Program-made: the position numbers and the translations under genes
From: JABDIP01 sp965227455
Lineage (GTDB): Bacteria; Pseudomonadota; Alphaproteobacteria; DSM-16000; Inquilinaceae
NCBI GenBank assembly: GCA_965227455.1
Contig: OZ245752.1
Location: 372,001 to 436,000, forward strand
Length of the DNA: 64,000 nt
Direction of reading: 5' to 3'
The notes under the pieces: generated by a model
Databases searched by the model: none
What the model was told of the DNA's origin: nothing
What the model saw: the letters and a program-made list of their open reading frames with translations, nothing else
Part shown: in pieces, positions 46,461-55,108 of the stretch
Layout of the letters: each line of letters starts with the position of its first letter
How positions within the stretch are numbered: the first letter of the stretch is position 1

Positions 46461-47395
46461 CATTCCTGGACGTGCCGAAAATCCCGCGAGCTGGTCGCGG
46501 GGACGGAGGCCGTGCCGGCAAACAGATCGCGCCGGCCCTGGATCAGCTTGGCGATACGGCCCGCGGCCACGCGGATGCTGCGGTCGTGCCGGTCGTCGTC
46601 ATGGCTGACCAGCCATTGTTCGTGATGCAGTTCGGCGATCGGGGGCGAGGCCCGAGAAAGCCTGTCGTCCCGGTCGCCGATGAAGCAGGGCAGGACGCAC
46701 AGCCCGGCGCCGGCAGCGGCGGCATCGACCACGTTGCGCGGGTCGGTGCAGCGCAGCATGGGCGCCCGGCGCATCCTGCGATCGATCCAGGCCGCCGACG
46801 GAATCTCCGCATCGTCCGGTGGCGCGAACAAAACCCAGTCGCAGTCCGACCAGCGCTCTTCGGATATTGCCGACGGATGGTCGGCCAGGAATTGCGGGGC
46901 TCCGTAGAGCGCGAAGGACACGGGCCCCAATCTCCTCCCCGCCAACCCGAGTGTGGTCGGTCGTCTGTTGCGGAGCCCCAGATCGGCCTCCCGGCGCAGC
47001 AGGTCGACGAGCCCGGCGCCGGTGAGAATCTCTATCGCCAGCCGGGGCCTGGTTCCGGCCAGCATTTCCGCATGCGCGGCAAGGAAGGCGCCGGTCCAGG
47101 CGCCGGCGGCAATGCGGATCGCGGGCAGCGGGGCCTGGTCCGACCATTGCTCGATGGACAGCATCGCGGCTTCCGCCTCGGCGCTGCGCGACAGCAACTC
47201 CCGGCCGGCCTCGGTGAGGTCATAGCCGTCGCGCCGGCGCCGGAACAGCCGGGCGCCGATCCTGCGCTCCAGGGCCGTCATGCGGCGCCCCAGCGTGGCC
47301 GGGCTGGAACCCGTGCTTGCCGTGGCGGCCGACAGACCGCCGGCCCGCGCCACCGCCAGGAAGAGCCTGAGATCGTCCCAATCCAGTCTTTTCAT
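46460..47395 (-). CDS. LysR-family transcriptional regulator
   Basis: A 311-residue regulator with an N-terminal winged helix-turn-helix (LDWDDLRLFLAVARAGGLSAATASTGSSPATLGRRMTALE) and a C-terminal substrate-binding domain. The ATG at 47395 is the first residue of the conserved MKRLDWDDLRLF block; longer in-frame starts have no homology. It is divergent from an aldo/keto reductase gene 101 bases away, so it probably regulates that gene and itself from the shared region. Confidence 0.93.
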   Translation of the reverse strand: MKRLDWDDLRLFLAVARAGGLSAATASTGSSPATLGRRMTALERRIGARLFRRRRDGYDLTEAGRELLSRSAEAEAAMLSIEQWSDQAPLPAIRIAAGAWTGAFLAAHAEMLAGTRPRLAIEILTGAGLVDLLRREADLGLRNRRPTTLGLAGRRLGPVSFALYGAPQFLADHPSAISEERWSDCDWVLFAPPDDAEIPSAAWIDRRMRRAPMLRCTDPRNVVDAAAAGAGLCVLPCFIGDRDDRLSRASPPIAELHHEQWLVSHDDDRHDRSIRVAAGRIAKLIQGRRDLFAGTASVPATSSRDFRHVQE

Positions 47396-47495
47396 TACTG
47401 AAACATACATCGCGAGATTGGGCCTGTCTTCCGCCTTCGATTTTACGAGACTATTTCCCGACAAGCGAAATCGAGAATCCGGAGATAGCTCAATA

Positions 47496-48503
47496 ATGAA
47501 ATACACGACGCTTGGTGGGAGCGGAATTGTGGTCTCCCAGCTCTGCCTCGGCACCATGCTGTTTGGTGGCGAGGGAACCGCCGATGTCGATGCAGACGGC
47601 GCGCAGCGGATCATCGACGCCTTCCTGGATGGCGGCGGCACCTATTTCGACACGGCCAACGTCTATGCCGGCGGACGGTCGGAGGAGGTCCTGGGCGCTG
47701 CCCTGCGCGGCCGGCGCGGGTCGGTCGTACTGGCGACCAAGGCCGGGGCGCAACGCGGCGACCATCCCTCCAACCCGCGCACCGGGCTGACGCGGACGGC
47801 GGTGCTCACCGAGATCGAGGCCAGCCTTCGCCGGCTGAATACCGACTATATCGATCTGTGGTATCTGCATGGCCCGGACCGCCTGACCGCCATCGAGGAG
47901 ACGTGGTCGGCGGTCGAGGCGGCCTGGCGGGCCGGCAAGATCCGCGCCGTCGGCCTGTCCAACTTCCCGGCCTGGGCTGCGGCAGAGGCCATTCTCAGGG
48001 CTCCGATGCGAGTGGTCGCGGCGCAGTACCAGCTCAGCCTGATCTGCCGCGAGATCGAGGACGACTATTTCGACGGACTGCGGCGCCACCGCATGGTGCT
48101 GCACGCCTGGGCGCCGCTGGCACAGGGTTTTCTCACCGGCAAGTACCGCCCCGGCGAAGCGCCCGATGCCGGCCGCATCGCCACCGCCGCTGAATCCCAT
48201 GAGGAGCATTGGAGCCGCCGCGACCGGGAGTCCAACTGGAAGATCCTGGAGGCGGTCCAAGCGGTTGCCGACCGTCGCGACGCCACACCCGGCCAAGTCG
48301 CCATCGCCTGGACGCTTCACCGACCCGTGCAATCGGTCGCGGTGATCGGCGCCAGGACGGAGGCCCAGTTGGCGGACTCACTCGGGGCCGCGGACCTTGT
48401 CCTCGAGGAGGACAATCTGGCGCTGCTCGATACGGTCTCCCGGCCGCCGCGCCGTTATCCGTTCCGGGTGATCGACAACTATTTCGACCGCCAGGTGGAA
48501 TGA
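47496..48503 (+). CDS. Aldo/keto reductase
   Basis: A 335-residue TIM-barrel NADPH-dependent reductase of the Tas/YghZ-like group. It starts MKYTTLGGSGIVVSQLCLGT and has the catalytic Tyr region FDTANVYAGGRSEEVLG. It then has YIDLWYLHGPD, VGLSNFPAWAAAEA and a C-terminal cofactor region SVAVIGARTEAQLADSLGA. The substrate is unknown. The ATG has GGAG upstream. The divergent LysR gene is its probable regulator. Confidence 0.93.
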   Translation: MKYTTLGGSGIVVSQLCLGTMLFGGEGTADVDADGAQRIIDAFLDGGGTYFDTANVYAGGRSEEVLGAALRGRRGSVVLATKAGAQRGDHPSNPRTGLTRTAVLTEIEASLRRLNTDYIDLWYLHGPDRLTAIEETWSAVEAAWRAGKIRAVGLSNFPAWAAAEAILRAPMRVVAAQYQLSLICREIEDDYFDGLRRHRMVLHAWAPLAQGFLTGKYRPGEAPDAGRIATAAESHEEHWSRRDRESNWKILEAVQAVADRRDATPGQVAIAWTLHRPVQSVAVIGARTEAQLADSLGAADLVLEEDNLALLDTVSRPPRRYPFRVIDNYFDRQVE

Positions 48504-48533
48504 TCCCTAACGCAAAAGCGGCAACCCCATCAT

Positions 48534-48638
48534 CGTCCCCGGACTTGATCCGGGGACCCAGCCTGCCGACCCATTGATCGCACGCTGGCCGCACCGTGCC
48601 CGGCCTGCGATGGGTCCCCGGATCAAGTCCGGGGACAA
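48534..48638. repeat. Inverted REP-like pair after the aldo/keto reductase (family B)
   Basis: CGTCCCCGGACTTGATCCGG at 48534 begins a 27-base unit (to 48560). Its inverse complement lies at 48611-48638, separated by 50 bases. It is the same family as the pair at 31505 and lies between the convergent reductase and icd genes. Confidence 0.88.
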
Positions 48639-48676
48639 CGCAATGGGGATAGCTGGGGCGGCCTCAGGACGGCTTA

Positions 48677-49897
48677 TCAGTCCTTGGCCATGGCCGCGCG
48701 CAGGCCCTCGTCCAGCTTGTCGAGGAACTGGTTGGTGGTCAGCCAGGGCTGCTCCGGCCCGATCAGGATCGCCAGATCCTTGGTCATGTGGCCGGATTCC
48801 ACGGTCTCCACGCAGACCCGCTCCAGGGTCTCGGCGAAGGCGGCCACGTCCGGCGTGTCGTCGAACTTGGCCCGGTAGGACAGGCCGCGGGACCAGGCGA
48901 AGATCGAGGCGATCGGGTTGGTCGAGGTCTCCTGGCCCTTCTGGTGCTGGCGGTAATGGCGGGTGACGGTGCCGTGCGCCGCCTCCGCCTCGACCACGTC
49001 GCCGGCCGGGGTCATCAGCACCGAAGTCATCAGCCCGAGCGAGCCGAAACCCTGGGCGACGGTGTCGGATTGCACGTCGCCATCGTAGTTCTTTGCGGCC
49101 CAGACGAACCCGCCTTCCCATTTCAGGGCGGCCGCCACCATGTCGTCGATCAGCCGGTGCTCGTAGGTGAGGCCGGCGGACTGGAACCGGTCGGCGAATT
49201 CGGTGTCGAAGACCTCCTGGAACAGGTCCTTGAAGCGGCCGTCATAGGCCTTGAGGATGGTGTTCTTGGTCGAGAGATAGACCGGCACGCTGCGCTGCAG
49301 GCCGTAATTGAAGCAGGCCCGCGCGAAGCCGCGGATCGACTCGTCCAGATTGTACATCGCCATGGCGATGCCGCTGCCTTCGAACTCAAAGACCTGGTGG
49401 CGGATGGTTTCGCCGCCGTCGCGCGGCGTGAAGGTGATGCTGAGGATGCCGGCCCCGGGGATGCGGAAATCGGTCGCCCGGTACTGGTCGCCGAAAGCAT
49501 GGCGGCCGATGATGATCGGCTTGCTCCAGCCCGGCACCAGCCGCGGCACGTTGCGGCAGATGATCGGCTCGCGGAAGACGGTGCCGTCCAGGATGTTGCG
49601 GATCGTGCCGTTGGGCGATCGCCACATCTCCTTCAGGCCGAACTCCTCCACCCTCGCTTCGTCCGGGGTGATGGTGGCGCATTTCACGCCGACGCCGTGC
49701 TGCTTGATAGCGTTGGCCGCATCGACGGTGATGCGATCGTCGGTGGCGTCCCGGGACTCGATGCCCAGGTCGTAGTACTTCAGGTCGATGTCGAGATAGG
49801 GCAGGATCAGCTTGTTCTTGATGAAGTCCCAGATGATCCGGGTCATCTCGTCGCCGTCCAACTCGACGATCGGGTTGGCGACCTTGATCTTGTTCAT
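48677..49897 (-). CDS. icd: NADP-dependent isocitrate dehydrogenase
   Basis: The 406-residue product is of the short eukaryote-like, homodimeric NADP type common in alphaproteobacteria, not the E. coli type. It starts MNKIKVANPIVELDGDEMTRIIW and has KCATITPDEARVEEFGLKEMWRSPNGTIRNILDGTVFREPI. The active-site region includes YLSTKNTILKAYDGRFKDLFQE and AAHGTVTRHYRQHQKGQETSTNPIASIFAW. The ATG at 49897 follows GAGGAGATC. It makes 2-oxoglutarate and NADPH in the TCA cycle. Confidence 0.97.
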   Translation of the reverse strand: MNKIKVANPIVELDGDEMTRIIWDFIKNKLILPYLDIDLKYYDLGIESRDATDDRITVDAANAIKQHGVGVKCATITPDEARVEEFGLKEMWRSPNGTIRNILDGTVFREPIICRNVPRLVPGWSKPIIIGRHAFGDQYRATDFRIPGAGILSITFTPRDGGETIRHQVFEFEGSGIAMAMYNLDESIRGFARACFNYGLQRSVPVYLSTKNTILKAYDGRFKDLFQEVFDTEFADRFQSAGLTYEHRLIDDMVAAALKWEGGFVWAAKNYDGDVQSDTVAQGFGSLGLMTSVLMTPAGDVVEAEAAHGTVTRHYRQHQKGQETSTNPIASIFAWSRGLSYRAKFDDTPDVAAFAETLERVCVETVESGHMTKDLAILIGPEQPWLTTNQFLDKLDEGLRAAMAKD

Positions 49898-50124
49898 TCC
49901 CGCCGATCTCCTCGCGCTGCATGGGGTGCCCGCCATCGGGCGCGCCGCCTTATAGCATCGCGCCGCGACCGGGCAAACCGCGCAGCGCGACAATCGGGAC
50001 CGCGATACAGAGGGCCATGGAGATTTTCCCGATGGCTCCCGATCCGCTATAATTCAGGGATTAAGGATATTCGGTCCGCCTCGTCGATTTCGGGCGTTGT
50101 GTATTTTTCAAAGAGACTTTCAGG

Positions 50125-52143
50125 ATGCGCCGTTTTTCAGGCCAGCGGAATCCCGCACACCAGACCAATTCACCCCAGACCGGCGCACCTACGGGAAACC
50201 GTGCCGCCGCCGCCACGGACCGGGTCGATCCGTTGCAGCAACGCGCCATCGGCAATCATGCCTTGCAGGCGATGATGGCGCGGCCCCCGATGCCCACGCC
50301 TCCGCCCGCTCCTTCGCAGGGCATTGAAGGCAGGCAGCCTCCGAGTGCCGGATTGCCTGGAAGCGGCAAACCCCTGTCCGAGCCGGTTCGCGCCTTCTTC
50401 GAGCCGCGTTTTCAGCGGGAACTCGGAGAGGTTCGGGTGCATGCCGACGCTCGGGCGGCGGAGATGGCCCGCAGCCTCAATGCCAGGGCGCTGACCGTCG
50501 GCAACGATATCGCCTTTGGCGCCGGGCAGTTCCGTCCCTGGACCGGCGAGGGGCGTCGCATGCTGGCCCATGAGCTGACCCATGTCATCCAGCAGACCGG
50601 CGGCAGTTCGGTGATGGCGCCTGCCGGGACTCCGGCGATCACCAACCTGCCGTCGCCCCGGATTCAGCGCCTGGGCGAACGGGAGTTCAGAATCTCGGAA
50701 CTGCGGTTGCGGGCCGAGGCGCTGACGGATGAAGAGCTCAACACCCGTATCGCCGAATTGGAAGCGGCATTGGGCGAGGGTGGGGATGACGGGCGACCGA
50801 ACGACATTCCACGCCGCTCTTCGACGAGCCCCATTCCGGACGAAGAACAGTCGCTCCTGCCACCAAGTCTGGGTTCGGGTTTCCCGCGCCGGACCGAAAT
50901 ACCGCCCCATCCGCTTCTGGGACGCGACGAGCGGCCCTTGGAACTCGAGGCGCTCCGCCGGGAAGCCCGGGCTCGCCCGGCGCGCATACTTGACCGGCTC
51001 GCCGACGCGTTGGACCAGCGCCCTGGTGGCTGGAGCACGGTATTGCCGGCCTCGAGCATCGGGAGGCTGACGGCCACCTCCGGCCGCCGCCGCAGGGGCA
51101 GAAGAGACCGGGTGGACCCGACCCTGGTCTACCTGCGGGGCGCACCGGCCACCGAGGCTCTTGGACCGGATTCCCCCACGGCCGAGGTCCGGGACGTGTA
51201 CCTGGACCGCATTCGCGCGCGCCTGGCCCGGGTGCAGGTGCCGACGGAAACCGGCCAGCTGCGGCTATGGGGCCGGGCGCCCGGCAGGGCTTCCGGTTTC
51301 GTCTGGGGCCGCAGGACGGATCTGCCCGCTGGAAGCCACGCCGAATACGCCCAGTTCTGGGCAGATGCGCGCGCGGCAAGGACGCGGGATCAGGCGCGGG
51401 AGGTCGGCATTGAACTGACCAACGCCCGGGACCGGGCGATGTGGAACATGTACCGCTTCATGACCAGCGAGGGGGATCCCGCCTCCATAAACACCTGGGA
51501 CGACCAGCTGCTGACCGTCGGTGCCGGTTTCTCCGCCAGGGCGGGGAACGCGGCCGAGCTGTACGGGCGCATGCCGCCGGCTTTCCACGATCTGCTGTAT
51601 CGCCACGGCATCCTGATCGACACCGCCGCCAATGAGTTCGTGGTCCTTGATCTCAATCGAGGGGCGGTGGTCCGGGGCAACGACGCCCTTCGCATCCTTC
51701 AGACCGACCAGCGGCGCCTTTCGCTGCTGATCAATACGGCCATGAGCACGGAGACCATGACCGGGACCGCCGGCGGCGCACAGCAGGAAGCGTCGGCCAT
51801 GGTGTGGATGCTGCGGGCGAATTTCGAGCAATTCAAGGAGGTTAACGACGGCATTCCGGCAGCCGTGTTCCGCTGGCCGTTGGCGCGGCAGCGCTATGCG
51901 TTCCTGCTGCATCACTGGATGGGGTCGGTCGACTGGGCCGGCATGGCGGCCACGGGCGGCGCGCCCCGCGACCTTGCAGTCTATGCCTTTAATCGCCTGA
52001 GGGGGCGGTTTGCCAGGGGCGAGGTGGTTCTGTGGAACAGGCTTCGCCGATCGGCCCGGCGTGCCGGGGCCGGCGGGATCGGCGCCAGGCCGGGAGCCGC
52101 CGCGAGGGCGGCCGAGCCCGAAGCCGGAGCAGAAGCCGAATAG
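50125..52143 (+). CDS. DUF4157 (eCIS-core) protein with HELTH motif
   Basis: A 672-residue protein with a disordered Pro/Ala-rich start (LQAMMARPPMPTPPP). A DUF4157 domain at about residues 86-156 includes LSEPVRAFFEPRFQRELGEVRVHADARAAEMARSLNARALTVGNDIAFGAGQF and ends LAHELTHVIQQTGG (HELTH at 149-153). DUF4157 is a hallmark of proteins linked to extracellular contractile injection systems. The C-terminal half contains WNMYRFMTSEGDPASINTWDD and LYGRMPPAFHDLLYRHGILID, not recognised. A TATAAT at 50048-50053 lies in the leader. No injection-system structural gene is in the window. Confidence 0.8.
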   Translation: MRRFSGQRNPAHQTNSPQTGAPTGNRAAAATDRVDPLQQRAIGNHALQAMMARPPMPTPPPAPSQGIEGRQPPSAGLPGSGKPLSEPVRAFFEPRFQRELGEVRVHADARAAEMARSLNARALTVGNDIAFGAGQFRPWTGEGRRMLAHELTHVIQQTGGSSVMAPAGTPAITNLPSPRIQRLGEREFRISELRLRAEALTDEELNTRIAELEAALGEGGDDGRPNDIPRRSSTSPIPDEEQSLLPPSLGSGFPRRTEIPPHPLLGRDERPLELEALRREARARPARILDRLADALDQRPGGWSTVLPASSIGRLTATSGRRRRGRRDRVDPTLVYLRGAPATEALGPDSPTAEVRDVYLDRIRARLARVQVPTETGQLRLWGRAPGRASGFVWGRRTDLPAGSHAEYAQFWADARAARTRDQAREVGIELTNARDRAMWNMYRFMTSEGDPASINTWDDQLLTVGAGFSARAGNAAELYGRMPPAFHDLLYRHGILIDTAANEFVVLDLNRGAVVRGNDALRILQTDQRRLSLLINTAMSTETMTGTAGGAQQEASAMVWMLRANFEQFKEVNDGIPAAVFRWPLARQRYAFLLHHWMGSVDWAGMAATGGAPRDLAVYAFNRLRGRFARGEVVLWNRLRRSARRAGAGGIGARPGAAARAAEPEAGAEAE

Positions 52144-52249
52144 GCTGGCGCGGGGCGCCGGTCCGGGAACCGTCAGGAGCGGGGAGACGCCACAACTTGC
52201 AGGCGTGGACCGTCGCCGGGCAAACCGCGCATCACGTGGGTTTGTATAT

Positions 52250-53164
52250 CTAGCGGACGAACAGGCCGGTCACATACCAGAGGCCATCAATGCGGGAGAA
52301 GTTGATGGCCCCTACGTACCCCGCGCCAACAACCTCTGCATATGCATCGGCGCCATCGACCGTAATTGTTGGAGGGGTCTTGTGGCCATCAACGTGGAAC
52401 AGGCCACGCAAATGAAAGTAGCCGTCGTTTGCTACCACGAACTCTTTTGGCTCTCCCGACCCTGTCGTGAGATAGCTGCCGCGAAGAGGAAACTGGATGC
52501 GCGCCAGCGCGCCATCGGGATTGGTTCTCGCCCGTGAAAGGTGTGGAATGTAATTGCTGTCACCTTCCGAATGGGCGGCGCAATAGAAGACTTCGAAGAA
52601 TGCGTAGAAATCCTCGTCGCCATCTGGGCCGGGCCCCGGAAATTCGATCTGCCGGCCGGGCCGTGCGCACAACAACACTTCCGGATGTCCACAGTCTACG
52701 CAGATCCGTGTCTCAGTCAGTACCCAACGTCCATCGACCTTGGAAAAGGTCAACATCCGATTTCCCTGATAGATCGCCTTGGTGTTCGGACCGGAGAATG
52801 CGTGTTCCAGATGATGGACTGTGTGAGTCCAGGCATTCGGGTCATGGATCAGGAACGGTGTGAAGTCAGCGCGTGATGCGCTCCTGCGTTCCTGGAGGTC
52901 GTTCCGCCTGGCCTCGCCGGTGATTGGGTCGACATAGCTGGTTTCGAAGTGAGCCACGGACAGGGGGAAGCGGATATGTCCGATGTAATCTTCGGTTCGT
53001 CCTTCGGTTACTGCACGGACGAACTCATCCAAGAATACATCGAAGCCGATGGCGCTGCTCTCAACTTGAGCAGAGGCGCTCAGGGTCGGTGAAGTGGCTG
53101 CCAATGGTGCAGCAATGGCCAGGAACATGAGAGCGACAGCGTTCAGCCGCATGCGCCATCGCAT
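52250..53164 (-). CDS. Secreted protein of unknown function, paralogue of the upstream gene
   Basis: A 304-residue protein with a signal peptide (LNAVALMFLAIAAPLAATSPTLSASA). Two related halves each contain an F-x2-F-x3-F helix followed by (H/x)IxFPL. The first is FDVFLDEFVRAVTEGRTEDYIGHIRFPL; the second has DFYAFFEVFYCAAHSEGD and RIQFPLRG. GRWVLTE and DGLWYVTGLF close the halves. It resembles NTF2/DUF4348-like domains, but no function is known. GGAGAG lies six bases before the ATG. It lies 25 bases after its paralogue on the same strand. Confidence 0.72.
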   Translation of the reverse strand: MRWRMRLNAVALMFLAIAAPLAATSPTLSASAQVESSAIGFDVFLDEFVRAVTEGRTEDYIGHIRFPLSVAHFETSYVDPITGEARRNDLQERRSASRADFTPFLIHDPNAWTHTVHHLEHAFSGPNTKAIYQGNRMLTFSKVDGRWVLTETRICVDCGHPEVLLCARPGRQIEFPGPGPDGDEDFYAFFEVFYCAAHSEGDSNYIPHLSRARTNPDGALARIQFPLRGSYLTTGSGEPKEFVVANDGYFHLRGLFHVDGHKTPPTITVDGADAYAEVVGAGYVGAINFSRIDGLWYVTGLFVR

Positions 53165-53188
53165 GGCTGGCTCTCCACTGCGCCGGGA

Positions 53189-54232
53189 CTAGCCGAGCAG
53201 GCCGGTCAGGTACCAGATGCCGTCGATGCGGGTGAACACCGCCGCCACCTGATGGCCGGCATCGGCGCCGACGATGGCCAGGGCCTGGGTGCCGTCGATG
53301 GTGGTCGCGGGGACGGCGCGACGGCTGGGGAACAGCATGCCCGGCTCGAATTCGTCGATGCCCAGCGCGACCGGTTCCTCGGCCGCGACCTCGGCGTCAG
53401 GCATGGGCCGGAAGCTCGCCAGCGGGAACTGGATGCGCGAGGTGAAGGCGGCACCGGCCGGCGAGGCCTCTTCGACTCCGGTCAGATCGTGGCTCATGCA
53501 AAAGAAGGCGCGGTAGAAGGCGTCGAAATCCTCGTAACCCTGCGGTCCGCGGCCGGGGAAGGCCCGCCTGGTATCGAAGCCCTGGCAGAGCAGGTCGGCC
53601 GGCTTGCAGTTCCGATCCTCGCAGGACCCTGCCTCGGTCAGCATCCAGCGGCCCTCGACCGGACGGAAGACCAGCAGCCGGTCGCCCCAATACATCGCCT
53701 CGCTGCCGACGCCGGTGAAGGTCTCACCCAGGGGCAGGGGAGCGGCCCCGGTGCGGCGCAGCGTGTTGGCGTCATAGATCAGATCGGCATTGAACCGGCT
53801 GGTCGACACAGTGCGGCCATTGCCGCCCGAGCGGTAATCCACCAGGCGCAGCGGGAACAGGATGTGGTCCAGATACTCGGTCCGCCGGTCACCGACGACC
53901 GCGTTCAGGAAGGAATTGCGGAACCGGGTGAAGCTGCCGACGCCGTCGGTCACCACCGTCGCGGCGGCTACCTGGATCGGGGCGGCTTCGCGGCCCGAGG
54001 CCGGGGTCTTCAGCTGCGCGTCCTGCTCGGTGATGGTCTGCGAGAAGCGGTCCAGCGATACGGCGCCGGCCAGTTCGGTCGACGTCACGCCAAAGCCGAC
54101 CGGGCCGATCGGGCGCTGCGGCGGCGATCCGGTGACGCAGGCGGCCAGGACCAGGGTCAGGGAAATCAGGCAGGCCGCACACTGGAATCGGCGCACGGCG
54201 AAATGCGCAGGTTTGGGCGCAGGTCGTGACAT
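53189..54232 (-). CDS. Lipoprotein of unknown function, tandem paralogue
   Basis: A 347-residue protein with a lipobox (LVLAACVTG) after a hydrophobic signal. Its first half has FTRFRNSFLNAVVGDRRTEYLDHILFPLRLVDY, GDRLLVFRPVEGRWMLTEAG and a Cys pair CEDRNCKPADLLC. The second half has FDAFYRAFFCMSHD, SRIQFPLASF and DGIWYLTGLLG. The same blocks occur in the following gene, so they arose by duplication. The ATG at 54232 is used; a GTG four codons upstream is also possible. Function unknown. Confidence 0.72.
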   Translation of the reverse strand: MSRPAPKPAHFAVRRFQCAACLISLTLVLAACVTGSPPQRPIGPVGFGVTSTELAGAVSLDRFSQTITEQDAQLKTPASGREAAPIQVAAATVVTDGVGSFTRFRNSFLNAVVGDRRTEYLDHILFPLRLVDYRSGGNGRTVSTSRFNADLIYDANTLRRTGAAPLPLGETFTGVGSEAMYWGDRLLVFRPVEGRWMLTEAGSCEDRNCKPADLLCQGFDTRRAFPGRGPQGYEDFDAFYRAFFCMSHDLTGVEEASPAGAAFTSRIQFPLASFRPMPDAEVAAEEPVALGIDEFEPGMLFPSRRAVPATTIDGTQALAIVGADAGHQVAAVFTRIDGIWYLTGLLG

Positions 54233-54331
54233 GGAAGCTCTCACCGGATGTCTTGCGGCCGAGGCCGACCATTGCCCGGAAATGGTTTACGCGCGATTAA
54301 CGAATGGCAGGACGCCCGCCTGGCTACGCGG

Positions 54332-54916
54332 CTACATCCACTTCGCTTGCGGCTCGATCACCGGCTCCGGCTCCAGGGCCAGGGCGTCGAATACCGCTTC
54401 GACAGCGTCGACGACGCGGAACAGGTTGCGATGCTCGGGCCGGGCGAAACCGGAGCCGATCATGTGCTCCAGCATGTCGAGCATCGGCCGCCAATAGCCG
54501 TCGGCATCGACGATGATGACCGGCTTGTCGTGCAGGCCGAGCTGTTTCCAGGTAACGATCTCGAAGGTCTCGTCCAGGGTGCCCAGGCCGCCCGGCAGCA
54601 CCACGAAGGCGTCGGAGCGGTCGAACATCATGCGCTTGCGGGTATGCATGCTGTCGACGACGTGCAGCTCGGTAAGGCCGGTATGCTCCACCTCCAGCTC
54701 CTGGATGTGGCCGGGAATGATGCCGATGACCTCGCCGCCGGCGGCCAGGGTCGCGTCGGCCGCAAGGCCCATCAGGCCGACCCGTCCGCCGCCATAGACC
54801 AGCTGAAGTCCGCGTTCGCCGATTTCACGACCGATTCGGCGGGCCGAGTCCTTGTGACGCTCGTCGACGCGGTTGGAGGAACCGCAATAAACGCAAATCG
54901 CCCGCACGTCTGTCAT
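54332..54916 (-). CDS. LOG-family protein (TIGR00730), nucleotide phosphoribohydrolase
   Basis: A 194-residue Rossmann-like protein with VYCGSSNRVDERH and GLQLVYGGGRVGLMGLAADATLAAGGEVIGIIP. The catalytic motif is PGGLGTLDETFEIVTW, together with TRKRMM. LOG proteins cleave cytokinin riboside 5'-monophosphate or AMP-like nucleotides. The in vivo substrate in bacteria is usually unclear. It has an AGGAG ribosome-binding site. Confidence 0.93.
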   Translation of the reverse strand: MTDVRAICVYCGSSNRVDERHKDSARRIGREIGERGLQLVYGGGRVGLMGLAADATLAAGGEVIGIIPGHIQELEVEHTGLTELHVVDSMHTRKRMMFDRSDAFVVLPGGLGTLDETFEIVTWKQLGLHDKPVIIVDADGYWRPMLDMLEHMIGSGFARPEHRNLFRVVDAVEAVFDALALEPEPVIEPQAKWM

Positions 54917-55108
54917 TGCTTCTCCTGGTGGATTTGACTTGGCGGCCGGGAGGACCGTACATACTTGTCATAATGATATTAGCGCATAATGGTTTAAAAG
55001 CCGCTACCCGCTCAGTGCCGCACGCAGATGTGAGGCCGTGGTGGCGATCGATGCGCAGACCGGTGCGCGGCGCTGATCCCGGCATTGCCCAACGGTGGGG
55101 ATGGATCC

